Assembly (NCBI RefSeq): GCF_003943815.1
Contig: NZ_RJNA01000015.1
Span: 1-32,451 of the forward strand
DNA: 32,451 nucleotides
Direction of reading: 5' to 3'
Source: Streptococcus cristatus
Lineage (GTDB): Bacteria; Bacillota; Bacilli; Lactobacillales; Streptococcaceae
Shown: positions 21,957 to 28,945 of the stretch, in pieces
Position numbering within the stretch: the stretch's first letter is position 1
How the letters are laid out: each line of letters starts with the position of its first letter
Program-made: the position numbers and the translations under genes
The notes under the pieces: model-generated
The model's input: only the letters and a program-made list of their open reading frames with translations
Told to the model about the DNA's origin: nothing
Databases searched by the model: none

Positions 21957-21992
21957 AGAAATAAAATAAGGCTGAAACTTCCGTCTCAACCT
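21957..21992 (-). terminator. Leader terminator of the preQ1-controlled operon
   Basis: On the minus transcript aggttgagac pairs with gtttcagcct over 10 bp (two G-U) around a GGAA tetraloop, followed by T-rich ttattttatttc. It lies between the aptamer and the ribosome site of the nucleoside hydrolase, so it is placed to act as the expression platform. A second small hairpin, ctgccaaagtggcag on plus, is at 22004-22018. Confidence 0.7.
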
Positions 21993-22068
21993 CTCAGTTA
22001 GTTCTGCCAAAGTGGCAGGACACCAGAAAAAACTATGCGCAATTACATTACTTTAGAATATAAGGGTA

Positions 22069-22103
22069 CTTAGTTTTTTATACTGGGAAGTTTGCGAACC
22101 AGT
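22069..22103 (-). ncRNA. preQ1-I-like riboswitch aptamer
   Basis: The minus strand reads ACTGG, then a 12-nt loop TTCGCAAACTTC, then CCAGT, then ATAAAAAACTAAG. The 5-bp P1 stem (ACTGG with CCAGT), the TTC start of the loop and its length, and the A-rich tail ATAAAAAACTAA match the class I preQ1 aptamer of Bacillus queC. The TCGCA in the loop resembles the Thermoanaerobacter subtype. AAGT just after the tail could pair with ACTT in the loop as a pseudoknot helix. It lies about 25 nt after the predicted start of the leader. Seen by eye only; a covariance-model search would settle it. Confidence 0.8.
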
Positions 22104-22135
22104 CCAAAACAAGTGTTTTGAATTATGCATTTACT

Positions 22136-22164
22136 ATCATAAAGAAAAATTTCCTAAAAGTCAA
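22136..22164 (-). promoter_or_regulatory. Promoter of the nucleoside hydrolase/ECF operon
   Basis: Minus-strand TTGACT (22159-22164), 17 nt, TATGAT (22136-22141). The start would be near 22129, giving a leader of about 187 nt that holds the aptamer and terminator. The gap 21943-22241 is thus mostly regulatory. Confidence 0.75.
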
Positions 22165-22182
22165 TGGGAAGGGGGACAAGAA

Positions 22183-22211
22183 TAGTCAGTCTTTTGACTT
22201 TATGATATAAT
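22183..22211 (+). promoter_or_regulatory. Promoter of ridA
   Basis: Extended -10 TGATATAAT (22203-22211) with TAGTCA as a fair -35 at 22183-22188. It diverges from the nucleoside hydrolase promoter. Confidence 0.65.
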
Positions 22212-22241
22212 AAGTAAGATAAAAGAAATGAGGAGAATACA

Positions 22242-22625
22242 ATGGCAAAAATAGTACAAACAGATAAAGCACCAGCAGCAATCGGCCCATATGTTCAAGG
22301 AAAAATCGTTGGTAACCTTTTATTTGCAAGTGGTCAGATTCCTTTGTCACCAGAGACAGGAGAAATTGTAGGTGCAACGATTGAAGAGCAGACTCAGCAA
22401 GTTTTAAAAAATGTAGGAGCTATTTTGGAAGCGGCTGGAACAGATTTTGACCATGTGGTCAAGGCGACCTGCTTCCTAAGTGATATCAATGATTTTGTGC
22501 CATTTAATGAGGTCTACAAAACGGCTTTTAAGAGTGAGTTTCCAGCTCGTTCGGCAGTAGAAGTGGCTCGCTTGCCTCGTGATGTAAAAATCGAAATTGA
22601 AGTCATTGCTGAGATTGTAGAATAA
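22242..22625 (+). CDS. ridA: RidA family enamine/imine deaminase
   Basis: 127 aa, full length. RidA trimers hydrolyse reactive 2-aminoacrylate and related enamines formed by PLP enzymes such as threonine dehydratase. Seen: the opening APAAIGPYVQG, FASGQIPL, the strand VVKATCFLSDINDF, and PARSAVEVARLPRD with the conserved Arg that binds the substrate carboxylate. GAGGAG lies upstream. It appears monocistronic, with a weak terminator before rapZ. Confidence 0.96.
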   Translation: MAKIVQTDKAPAAIGPYVQGKIVGNLLFASGQIPLSPETGEIVGATIEEQTQQVLKNVGAILEAAGTDFDHVVKATCFLSDINDFVPFNEVYKTAFKSEFPARSAVEVARLPRDVKIEIEVIAEIVE

Positions 22626-22630
22626 ATGAT

Positions 22631-22661
22631 TGGGACCGGGAGAAGTTTCCCGTCCTTTTTT
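22631..22661 (+). terminator. Weak terminator between ridA and rapZ
   Basis: cggga pairs with tcccg, and gga with tcc across a one-base bulge, followed by six T. Readthrough into rapZ is plausible since no strong promoter is seen before rapZ. Confidence 0.6.
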
Positions 22662-22692
22662 AGAAATAAAATGTTAGACGAAGGGAGAAAGA

Positions 22693-23583
22693 ATGGCTGA
22701 ACACAAGATTCAATTAGTGATTGTGACAGGAATGAGCGGTGCCGGAAAGACCGTTGCTATCCAGTCTTTTGAGGATTTGGGCTATTTTACCATTGATAAT
22801 ATGCCACCGACCTTAGTGCCAAAATTTTTGCAGCTGGTCGAAGGAACCACTGACAATGATAAACTGGCTCTGGTTGTTGATATGCGGAGTCGCTCCTTCT
22901 TTTTGGAGATTCAGGATATTCTGGATGAGCTAGAAAGAAGCACAGAAATTGATTTTAAAATTCTATTTTTGGATGCGGCCGACAAGGAGTTGGTGGCTCG
23001 CTATAAGGAAACGAGACGCAGTCACCCTTTGGCAGCTGACGGGCGAATTTTAGATGGAATCAAACTGGAGCGCGAACTCTTAGCCCCTCTGAAAAATCTC
23101 AGTCAAAATGTTGTAGATACGACGGAACTGACACCACGGGAGCTAAGAAAGACCATCTCTGAACAATTTTCAAATCAGGCTGATCTGCACAGTTTCCGCA
23201 TTGAGGTTATGAGTTTCGGTTTTAAATACGGTTTGCCTCTGGATGCGGACTTGGTTTTTGATGTGCGTTTTCTGCCTAATCCCTACTATAAACCTGAGCT
23301 GCGTAATCAGACAGGCTTGGATAAGGATGTCTTTGACTATGTCATGAACCATACGGAGTCAGAAGAGTTTTACCAGCATTTGCTGGGTCTGATTGAGCCG
23401 ATTTTGCCGGGCTATCAAAAGGAAGGAAAGTCTGTACTGACCATCGCAGTCGGCTGCACGGGCGGACAGCACCGTAGCGTAGCCTTTGCACAGCGTTTGG
23501 CAGATGATTTGGCAAAAAACTGGCCAGTCAATGCCAGTCATCGCGACAAAAATCGTCGGAAGGAAACGGTGAACCGCTCATGA
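22693..23583 (+). CDS. rapZ: RapZ/YvcJ nucleotide-binding protein
   Basis: 296 aa, typical length. The N-terminal P-loop is GMSGAGKT, the Walker-B-like strand FKILFLDA precedes the conserved [10 protein letters not shown], and the C-terminal domain carries [10 protein letters not shown]. In E. coli RapZ is an RNase E adapter for glmZ sRNA; in Gram-positives (YvcJ) it binds and hydrolyses nucleotides and its partner is less clear. AAGGGAG is upstream. It overlaps yvcK by 4 nt, in the conserved rapZ-yvcK-whiA order. Confidence 0.96.
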   Translation: MAEHKIQLVIVTGMSGAGKTVAIQSFEDLGYFTIDNMPPTLVPKFLQLVEGTTDNDKLALVVDMRSRSFFLEIQDILDELERSTEIDFKILFLDAADKELVARYKETRRSHPLAADGRILDGIKLERELLAPLKNLSQNVVDTTELTPRELRKTISEQFSNQADLHSFRIEVMSFGFKYGLPLDADLVFDVRFLPNPYYKPELRNQTGLDKDVFDYVMNHTESEEFYQHLLGLIEPILPGYQKEGKSVLTIAVGCTGGQHRSVAFAQRLADDLAKNWPVNASHRDKNRRKETVNRS

Positions 23584-24557
23584 GAAAACCGAGAATTACA
23601 GTCATCGGCGGCGGTACAGGAATTTCAGTTATTTTAAACAGCCTGCGGAAAAAGGATGTGGAGATCACAGCCATTGTCACAGTAGCAGATGATGGCGGCA
23701 GTTCTGGTGAGCTGCGGAAAAACATCCAGCAGCTGACGCCGCCGGGTGACCTTCGAAATGTTTTGGTGGCCATGTCTGACATGCCAAAGTTTTATGAGAA
23801 GGTCTTCCAGTATCGCTTTGCCAAAGGAGACGGCGTTCTAGCAGGTCATCCCTTGGGTAATCTGATTATTGCTGGCATTTCCGAAATGCAGGGTTCGACC
23901 TATAATGCCATGCAGCTTCTGACTAAGTTTTTCCATACGACAGGTAAAATCTACCCTTCAAGCGACACTCCGCTGACTCTGCACGCTGTGTTTACTGATG
24001 GAACGGAAGTTGTCGGTGAGAGTAATCTGGCCAGTAAGACTGGCATGATAGAGCGGGTCTATGTGACCAATACCTATGATGATGAAAAGCCTGTTGCTAG
24101 TAGAAAGGTGGTCCAGAGCATTTTGGATAGCGATATGGTGGTGCTGGGACCGGGTTCTCTCTTTACCTCCATTTTGCCAAACATCGTAATCGAAGAAATC
24201 GGCCAAGCTATTTTAGATACTAAGGCAGAAGTAGCCTATGTCTGCAACATTATGACCCAGCGCGGCGAAACAGAGCACTTTTCAGATAGCGACCACGTTC
24301 AAGTATTGCATCGTCATCTGGGCAAAAAGTTCATTGATACTGTCTTGGTCAATATCGAGCCAGTTCCGCGCGAGTATATGAATAGCAATAAATTTGATGA
24401 ATATCTGGTTCAGGTTGAGCATAATTTTCGAGGGCTGCAAGAGCAAGTTCCGCGTGTCATTTCATCGAATTTCCTTCGGTTGGAAAATGGCGGAGCTTTC
24501 CATGACGGAGAGTTACTTGTGGATGAATTGATGCAGATTATACAGGTGCGCAAATGA
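23580..24557 (+). CDS. yvcK: YvcK/gluconeogenesis factor (CofD-like)
   Basis: 325 aa. The CofD-like fold is marked by [14 protein letters not shown] at the N-terminus, [28 protein letters not shown], and [13 protein letters not shown]. The family binds UDP-sugars, is needed for growth on gluconeogenic carbon in Bacillus, and supports cell-wall synthesis and morphology. Start ATGA overlaps the rapZ stop, and its own stop overlaps whiA by 4 nt, so all three are tightly coupled. Confidence 0.96.
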   Translation: MRKPRITVIGGGTGISVILNSLRKKDVEITAIVTVADDGGSSGELRKNIQQLTPPGDLRNVLVAMSDMPKFYEKVFQYRFAKGDGVLAGHPLGNLIIAGISEMQGSTYNAMQLLTKFFHTTGKIYPSSDTPLTLHAVFTDGTEVVGESNLASKTGMIERVYVTNTYDDEKPVASRKVVQSILDSDMVVLGPGSLFTSILPNIVIEEIGQAILDTKAEVAYVCNIMTQRGETEHFSDSDHVQVLHRHLGKKFIDTVLVNIEPVPREYMNSNKFDEYLVQVEHNFRGLQEQVPRVISSNFLRLENGGAFHDGELLVDELMQIIQVRK

Positions 24558-25465
24558 GCTTTACAGTAAAAGTAAAAGAAGAGCTTTTAAGCTTATCTGT
24601 AAAAGACAAAAATGAGTTGGCTGCCATGATCAAGATGGCTGGTAGTTTAGGAATTTCTTCGGCCGGCCTCACCTTATCCATTTCAACAGAAAATGCCAAG
24701 ATTGCTCGCCATCTCTATGAGCTGCTGTCGGACCTTTATCAGGTCAAGTCGGAAATTCGCCACCATCAGAAGACTAATCTGCGCAAGAATCGTGTTTATA
24801 CAGTATTTCTAGATCAGAAAGTAGAAGAAATCTTATCTGACCTGCACTTGGCTGACTCCTTTTTTGGTATTGAGGCAGGGATTGACCAGGCCATTTTGTC
24901 AGATGACGAAGCCAGCCGAGCCTATCTGAGGGGGGCCTTTCTCTCAAATGGCAGCATGCGGGAGCCAGACTCAGGCAAGTACCAGCTAGAAATCCTGTCC
25001 GTTTATCTGGATCATGCTGAGGACTTGGCTGACTTGATGCGGCGTTTTCTGCTGGATGCCAAGACCATCGAGCGCAAGAAGGGGGCTGTCACTTATCTGC
25101 AGCGGGCTGAGGATATCATGGATTTTCTCATTGTCATCGGGGCTATGGAAGCCATGGCTGAGTTTGAGTCTCTTAAGCTCATGCGGGAAGCGCGCAATGA
25201 CCTCAATCGCGCTAATAATGCGGAGACAGCGAACATCGCCCGCACGGTCACAGCCAGTATGAAAACGATCAATAATATTGCCAAAATCAGCGATAATATT
25301 GGCATAGAGAGTTTACCTGTAGACCTGCAGGAGGTAGCTCAGCTTCGTATCCAGCATCCGGACTACTCTATCCAGCAGCTAGCTGATAGTCTGAGCCGAC
25401 CTCTAACTAAGAGTGGTGTCAATCATCGCTTGAGAAAAATCAATAAAATCGCAGATGAATTATAA
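24554..25465 (+). CDS. whiA: WhiA family DNA-binding regulator
   Basis: 303 aa. An N-terminal LAGLIDADG-homing-endonuclease-like domain (about 1-200, with [12 protein letters not shown]) is followed by a C-terminal helix-turn-helix ([20 protein letters not shown] then GVNHRLRKI). WhiA governs sporulation genes in Streptomyces and affects division and chromosome segregation in Bacillus; its targets in streptococci are not clear. Last gene of the three-gene operon, ending at a shared terminator. Confidence 0.96.
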   Translation: MSFTVKVKEELLSLSVKDKNELAAMIKMAGSLGISSAGLTLSISTENAKIARHLYELLSDLYQVKSEIRHHQKTNLRKNRVYTVFLDQKVEEILSDLHLADSFFGIEAGIDQAILSDDEASRAYLRGAFLSNGSMREPDSGKYQLEILSVYLDHAEDLADLMRRFLLDAKTIERKKGAVTYLQRAEDIMDFLIVIGAMEAMAEFESLKLMREARNDLNRANNAETANIARTVTASMKTINNIAKISDNIGIESLPVDLQEVAQLRIQHPDYSIQQLADSLSRPLTKSGVNHRLRKINKIADEL

Positions 25466-25497
25466 AAGCTGCTGAGCTTGAGCTCGGCAGCTTTTTC
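25464..25497. terminator. Bidirectional terminator between whiA and the NADP reductase gene
   Basis: aaaagctgctgagc and gctcggcagctttt pair over 14 bp (one G-U) with a TTGA loop; A and T runs on either side suit both strands. It starts inside the whiA stop region and touches the stop of the minus-strand gene. Confidence 0.9.
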
Positions 25498-26465
25498 TAT
25501 AGGCTTGTAGAATGTTTAGGTTGGACTTTTTGTTCAGGATAGATATGGTTAATGGCATTGTTGACAGCAGTAGGTGCCTCACCTAGCCCAGTCGCAATCA
25601 GGTCAATTTTCCCCTCGTAGCTGCAGCAGTCTCCAGCTGCATAGATACCTGGCACGGAAGTTTCTTGCTTGCTGTTGACCAAAATTTTGTGACGGTTAAG
25701 CTCCAAGCCCCAATCTTTGAGATTGCCGACAGAGGATTTAAAACCGTAGTTGACAAAGAGATGATCCAGAGGCAAAAGCTGATTATCCTCTCCCTTGACT
25801 TGGCTGATTTCCAAGTGGGTAATCTTGCCATTATCGCCGACCAATCGACTGGGTACAAATGGTGTCTTAATCTCAACACTAGAAGTCTTGAGTTCTTCTA
25901 CACTATGCTCTAAAGCCCGGAAGTTGTCCCGACGGTGAACCAGGCTGGTTTCTGCGATTTTTTCAAAAGCTAGTGCCCAGTCAACAGCCGAGTCACCACC
26001 TCCCAGAATAACAACCTTTTTGCCAGCATACTGACTGATGTTTGAAACATGATAGTGAAGGTTGCTGTAGCTTTCAGCATCATCTAGCTCCAAAGCTCTC
26101 GGTTTGAAGGCGCCACCTCCCATGGCGATGATAATGGTTTTGGTCTGATGCTGGGCTTGAGAAGTCGTGATGATGAAGCCATCATCAGATTTAACGATAT
26201 CCAGAACCGTTTCGTTGAGGCAGATTTCAGTCTGGAAAGTCTCCAGCTGCTCAATCAGACGCTGAGTCAACTCTTCGCCAGTCAAATTAGTAAAGCCCGG
26301 CACATCCAGAATCTTCTTCTCTGGATAGAGAATGGCTGGCTGACCACCCAGCTGAGGCAGGGAATCAATGATTTTAACCTTGGCTTGGCGCAAGTGAGCG
26401 TAAAATGCAGCGAATAGGCCAACTGGACCGCCGCCGACAATCGTAATATCATACAGTTCAGACAT
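25497..26465 (-). CDS. Type 2 ferredoxin/flavodoxin-NADP+ reductase (thioredoxin-reductase-like)
   Basis: 322 aa from ATG 26465 (MSELYDITIVGGGP), chosen because TGAGGAAA lies just upstream; a TTG four codons earlier overlaps that ribosome site. The FAD motif is GGGPVGLFAAFYA, the NADPH motif GGGDSAVDWALAF, and the C-terminus has GIYAAGDC and GLGEAPTAVNNA. The CxxC redox pair of true thioredoxin reductases is absent, which together with the length marks the YumC-type reductase. It passes electrons between NADPH and ferredoxin or flavodoxin. Monocistronic. Confidence 0.93.
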   Translation of the reverse strand: MSELYDITIVGGGPVGLFAAFYAHLRQAKVKIIDSLPQLGGQPAILYPEKKILDVPGFTNLTGEELTQRLIEQLETFQTEICLNETVLDIVKSDDGFIITTSQAQHQTKTIIIAMGGGAFKPRALELDDAESYSNLHYHVSNISQYAGKKVVILGGGDSAVDWALAFEKIAETSLVHRRDNFRALEHSVEELKTSSVEIKTPFVPSRLVGDNGKITHLEISQVKGEDNQLLPLDHLFVNYGFKSSVGNLKDWGLELNRHKILVNSKQETSVPGIYAAGDCCSYEGKIDLIATGLGEAPTAVNNAINHIYPEQKVQPKHSTSL

Positions 26466-26500
26466 AATTTTCCTCAATCTTTTTAAAATAAACTAGCATT

Positions 26501-26509
26501 ATTGTACCA
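26501..26509 (-). promoter_or_regulatory. Extended -10 promoter of the NADP reductase gene
   Basis: Minus-strand TGGTACAAT about 35 nt before the chosen ATG; the -35 is weak. Confidence 0.5.
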
Positions 26510-26553
26510 CAAAAAGAGGTTGAAATGTAGTTGAATTTTTGTAGGGATTGTAA

Positions 26554-26571
26554 AAGCCCCATCAGGGGCTT
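26554..26571 (-). terminator. Terminator of the RclA/Har-like gene
   Basis: aagcccc and ggggctt form a perfect 7-bp GC-rich stem with a 4-nt loop, 5 nt after the stop; the T-run is short. Confidence 0.65.
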
Positions 26572-26575
26572 AACA

Positions 26576-27892
26576 TTAAATAGCAAATAAATCATTGAGG
26601 TTTTCAGCCAAAGTCGGGTGAGTGAAGATTTGCTTGCTCAAGTAGGTGTAAGGAATCTTATTATCCATGACTACAGTCAGGATATTGATAATTTCCTGAG
26701 CCCCAGCTGCGAAGATAGTCGCTCCGACGATTTCCTTGGTCTCAGTGTTGACAACAGCCTTGAAAGCACCACGCAAGTCAGCATTGACATGACCACGAGG
26801 CATTGCTGCGACTGGAATCTCCTTAACTGCAATCGGCAGTCCTTGCTCTAGGGCTTCCTTTTCAGTCAATCCGATTTGAGCTAAAGGCGGTGTGATGAAC
26901 ATGCTGGTAGGTACGTTCTTACGGTCTTCCAGTGTGTAGCTGCCGTCGCCAGCCAGATAGCTATAAAGGATGCGGAAGTCATCCAGTGAGATATAAGTGA
27001 ACTGCAGACCGCCATTGACATCGCCCGCTGCAAAAACGCCGGGTACAGATGTTTCCAAGTGTTTATCAACCTTGATAGCTCCGCGCTCTGTCAGCTCAAT
27101 GTCAGTATTTTCCAACTGTAGTGCTTCAACATTAGGCTTGCGGCCAGTAGCATAGAGCAGGGCATCAAAGCGGAATTCTCCATCCTCTGTCACAACGACA
27201 ACTTCAGCACCATCATTTTTAACCTGTGTGGTACGTACATTTTGCAGGAGTTGGATTCCGTCTTCTTCCATGTATTGCTTAGCTAGAGCAGCGATAGAAG
27301 GCTCTACTCGAGGGAGAAAGACAGGAGCAGCATCTAGCACAGTCACCTGGCTGCCCAATTTGTTGTAGAGCCCAGCAAACTCTAGGCCGATGTTACCGCC
27401 ACCCAGAACTCCCAAGCGTTTAGGAAGTTCTTTCAGATTTTGGATGCCAGTTGAGTCATAGACATGCTCGGTCTCAGTCAGTCCTGGAATCGGCAGGACA
27501 TTGGAAACAGCACCAGTATTGATGACAATAGTCTCAGCAGTCAGTTCCTCTTTCTCATCGCCAGCTGTGATTTCGATGACCTTATTGGAAAGGAAATGAG
27601 CTTCCGCATCAATGATGTCGACACCAGCGCCACTGACTGCTGCGTAGTTCTTCCCGTTGAGACGGCTGGTCACAGCATTCTTTTCAGCCATAACTTGGTC
27701 AAAAGCCAGACCTTTTTCAGCTGCAACAAGCAGGGTCTTGGTTGGGATGCAGGCGATATTGATACAGGTTCCCCCGTACATAGCCTTGCTTCGCTCAATC
27801 AAAGCAACTTTTTTTCCTTGGGCCGCCATTTTGGCCGCCAATGTTTTACCGGCCTTACCAAAGCCGATGACAATTAAATCATAGGTTAACAT
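26576..27892 (-). CDS. RclA/Har-like flavoprotein disulfide reductase (probable hypothiocyanous acid reductase)
   Basis: 438 aa. The FAD motif VIGFGKAGKTLAAKM and the following AMYGGTCINIACIPTKTL closely resemble E. coli RclA, including redox cysteines C43 and C48. An NAD(P)H motif GGGNIGLEFAGLY, the second FAD motif VFAAGDVNGG and a C-terminal THPTLAENLNDLF complete the class I disulfide reductase. RclA and the streptococcal enzyme Har reduce hypothiocyanous acid made by lactoperoxidase or by host peroxidases from bacterial H2O2. In an oral, H2O2-producing streptococcus this is the best functional guess. GGAGG precedes the ATG. The family is certain; the substrate is from family knowledge. 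Confidence 0.88.
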   Translation of the reverse strand: MLTYDLIVIGFGKAGKTLAAKMAAQGKKVALIERSKAMYGGTCINIACIPTKTLLVAAEKGLAFDQVMAEKNAVTSRLNGKNYAAVSGAGVDIIDAEAHFLSNKVIEITAGDEKEELTAETIVINTGAVSNVLPIPGLTETEHVYDSTGIQNLKELPKRLGVLGGGNIGLEFAGLYNKLGSQVTVLDAAPVFLPRVEPSIAALAKQYMEEDGIQLLQNVRTTQVKNDGAEVVVVTEDGEFRFDALLYATGRKPNVEALQLENTDIELTERGAIKVDKHLETSVPGVFAAGDVNGGLQFTYISLDDFRILYSYLAGDGSYTLEDRKNVPTSMFITPPLAQIGLTEKEALEQGLPIAVKEIPVAAMPRGHVNADLRGAFKAVVNTETKEIVGATIFAAGAQEIINILTVVMDNKIPYTYLSKQIFTHPTLAENLNDLFAI

Positions 27893-27916
27893 AATTTACC
27901 TCCATTTTTCAAAAAG

Positions 27917-27925
27917 ATTGTATCA
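27917..27925 (-). promoter_or_regulatory. Extended -10 promoter of the RclA/Har-like gene
   Basis: Minus-strand TGATACAAT about 25 nt upstream of the start. No good -35. An imperfect 30-bp inverted repeat lies further upstream at 27969-27998. Confidence 0.5.
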
Positions 27926-28042
27926 CATCTAATCAGAAAATGCTGAGTTTTGCTACGCCTATTTTAAAAAAGTATCATAAAACATTTTAATACACTTTGT
28001 CCATTTTATTGGAACTAAATTTTAGCGCTTTTTCTTGCTATA

Positions 28043-28051
28043 TGTTATACT
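28043..28051 (+). promoter_or_regulatory. Extended -10 promoter of the DUF1304 gene
   Basis: TGTTATACT 34 nt before the ATG, with no clear -35. Confidence 0.5.
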
Positions 28052-28085
28052 TTTTTTCATCATAAATTACTATAAGGAGAAGAAA

Positions 28086-28442
28086 ATGTCTGTTTTTACA
28101 CTGATTTTGGCAAGCTTGGTTGCCTTGGAATTTTTCTATATTATGTACCTAGAGACCATCGCAACGACCTCAGCTACGACAGCACGGGTCTTTGGTATGC
28201 CTCAAGAGGAGTTGGAGCAGCAGTCGGTCAATACACTTTTCAAAAACCAAGGAGTTTACAACGGGCTGATAGCTGTTTTGGTCTTGATTGCGGCTTTTGT
28301 GCAGCCTAGTCCAGTTTGGCTGGGGATTTTTATGGTTTATATCATCTTGGTAGCTGCTTACGGTGCAGTGACTAGCGATCCGAAAATTTTGTTCAAGCAG
28401 GGTGGTTTGGCAATGTTGACTTTGCTGAGTTTATTTTTCTAA
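28086..28442 (+). CDS. DUF1304 family small membrane protein
   Basis: 118 aa, start ATG 28086 after TAAGGAGAAG; an in-frame extension upstream is untranslated leader. Four hydrophobic helices: SVFTLILASLVALEFFYIMY, VYNGLIAVLVLIAAFV, LGIFMVYIILVAAYGAV, and GGLAMLTLLSLFF. Between helices 1 and 2 lies the family motif RVFGMPQEEL with NQGVYNG. No function is established for this family. Single-gene unit ending at a terminator. Confidence 0.88.
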   Translation: MSVFTLILASLVALEFFYIMYLETIATTSATTARVFGMPQEELEQQSVNTLFKNQGVYNGLIAVLVLIAAFVQPSPVWLGIFMVYIILVAAYGAVTSDPKILFKQGGLAMLTLLSLFF

Positions 28443-28478
28443 AAAGGAGCGGAAATAGCGATTTCCAGCTCTTTTTTA
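28441..28478 (+). terminator. Terminator of the DUF1304 gene
   Basis: Arms aaaaggagc-ggaaat and atttcc-agctctttt pair with small bulges around TAGCG and end in six T. Confidence 0.75.
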
Positions 28479-28486
28479 CATAATGA

Positions 28487-28515
28487 TTGACTTTTTTATT
28501 AGACATGTGTAGAAT
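28487..28515 (+). promoter_or_regulatory. Promoter with BlaI/CopY-type operator
   Basis: TTGACT (28487-28492), 17 nt, TAGAAT (28510-28515). The spacer holds gACAtgTGTa at 28502-28511, nine of ten matches to the TACAnnTGTA box used by CopY/BlaI repressors. Repressor bound here would block RNA polymerase, giving autoregulation of the two genes that follow. Confidence 0.65.
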
Positions 28516-28552
28516 AAAACTAGAAGAAAACTTTAGAAAGTATGGAAATACA

Positions 28553-28930
28553 ATGAATCATTCAATTAAACGTTTACCAGATGGTGAATTTGCCATCTTA
28601 AAGATTATTTGGCACCTGCCAAATCCAACGACCTCTGCCCAAATCATGGAAAAGCTGGGTGAAGATAACCATTGGAAGCCTCAAACCTTATTGACAGTCT
28701 TAGCTCGCTTGACGGAAAAGGGCTTTTTAGAAAGTGTTCGCAAGGGACGTGAAAGGCAGTATACGGCCTTAATTTCGGAAGAGGAATATTTAGAAGTAGA
28801 GACGTCAGACTTTTTGAAGCGCTACAGCGGACATTCCATGGGAGGCTTTGTCAAGACTCTCTTTTCATCCAATTCCTTTTCAGAAAATGAACTGGATGAG
28901 TTGCGTAATTTACTGAATCAGAAAGAGTAA
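28553..28930 (+). CDS. BlaI/MecI/CopY family transcriptional repressor
   Basis: 125 aa from ATG 28553 (MNHSIKRLPDGE). Upstream in-frame codons overlap the promoter and are not translated. A winged helix occupies 1-75: DGEFAILKIIWHLPNPTTSA, QTLLTVLARLTEKGFL and VRKGRERQYTAL are typical. The C-terminal helices (about 80-125) mediate dimerisation. No CxC copper motif is present, so BlaI-like control by a protease partner is more likely than CopY-like metal sensing. It lies 15 nt before an M56 protease gene, as blaI-blaR1 pairs do. Confidence 0.92.
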   Translation: MNHSIKRLPDGEFAILKIIWHLPNPTTSAQIMEKLGEDNHWKPQTLLTVLARLTEKGFLESVRKGRERQYTALISEEEYLEVETSDFLKRYSGHSMGGFVKTLFSSNSFSENELDELRNLLNQKE

Positions 28931-28945
28931 GATGAGGTAGTATCC

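Noticed and set aside
28487..28552. TTG start extending the BlaI-type repressor by 22 residues
   Set aside because: The extension coincides with -35, operator and -10 of its own promoter.
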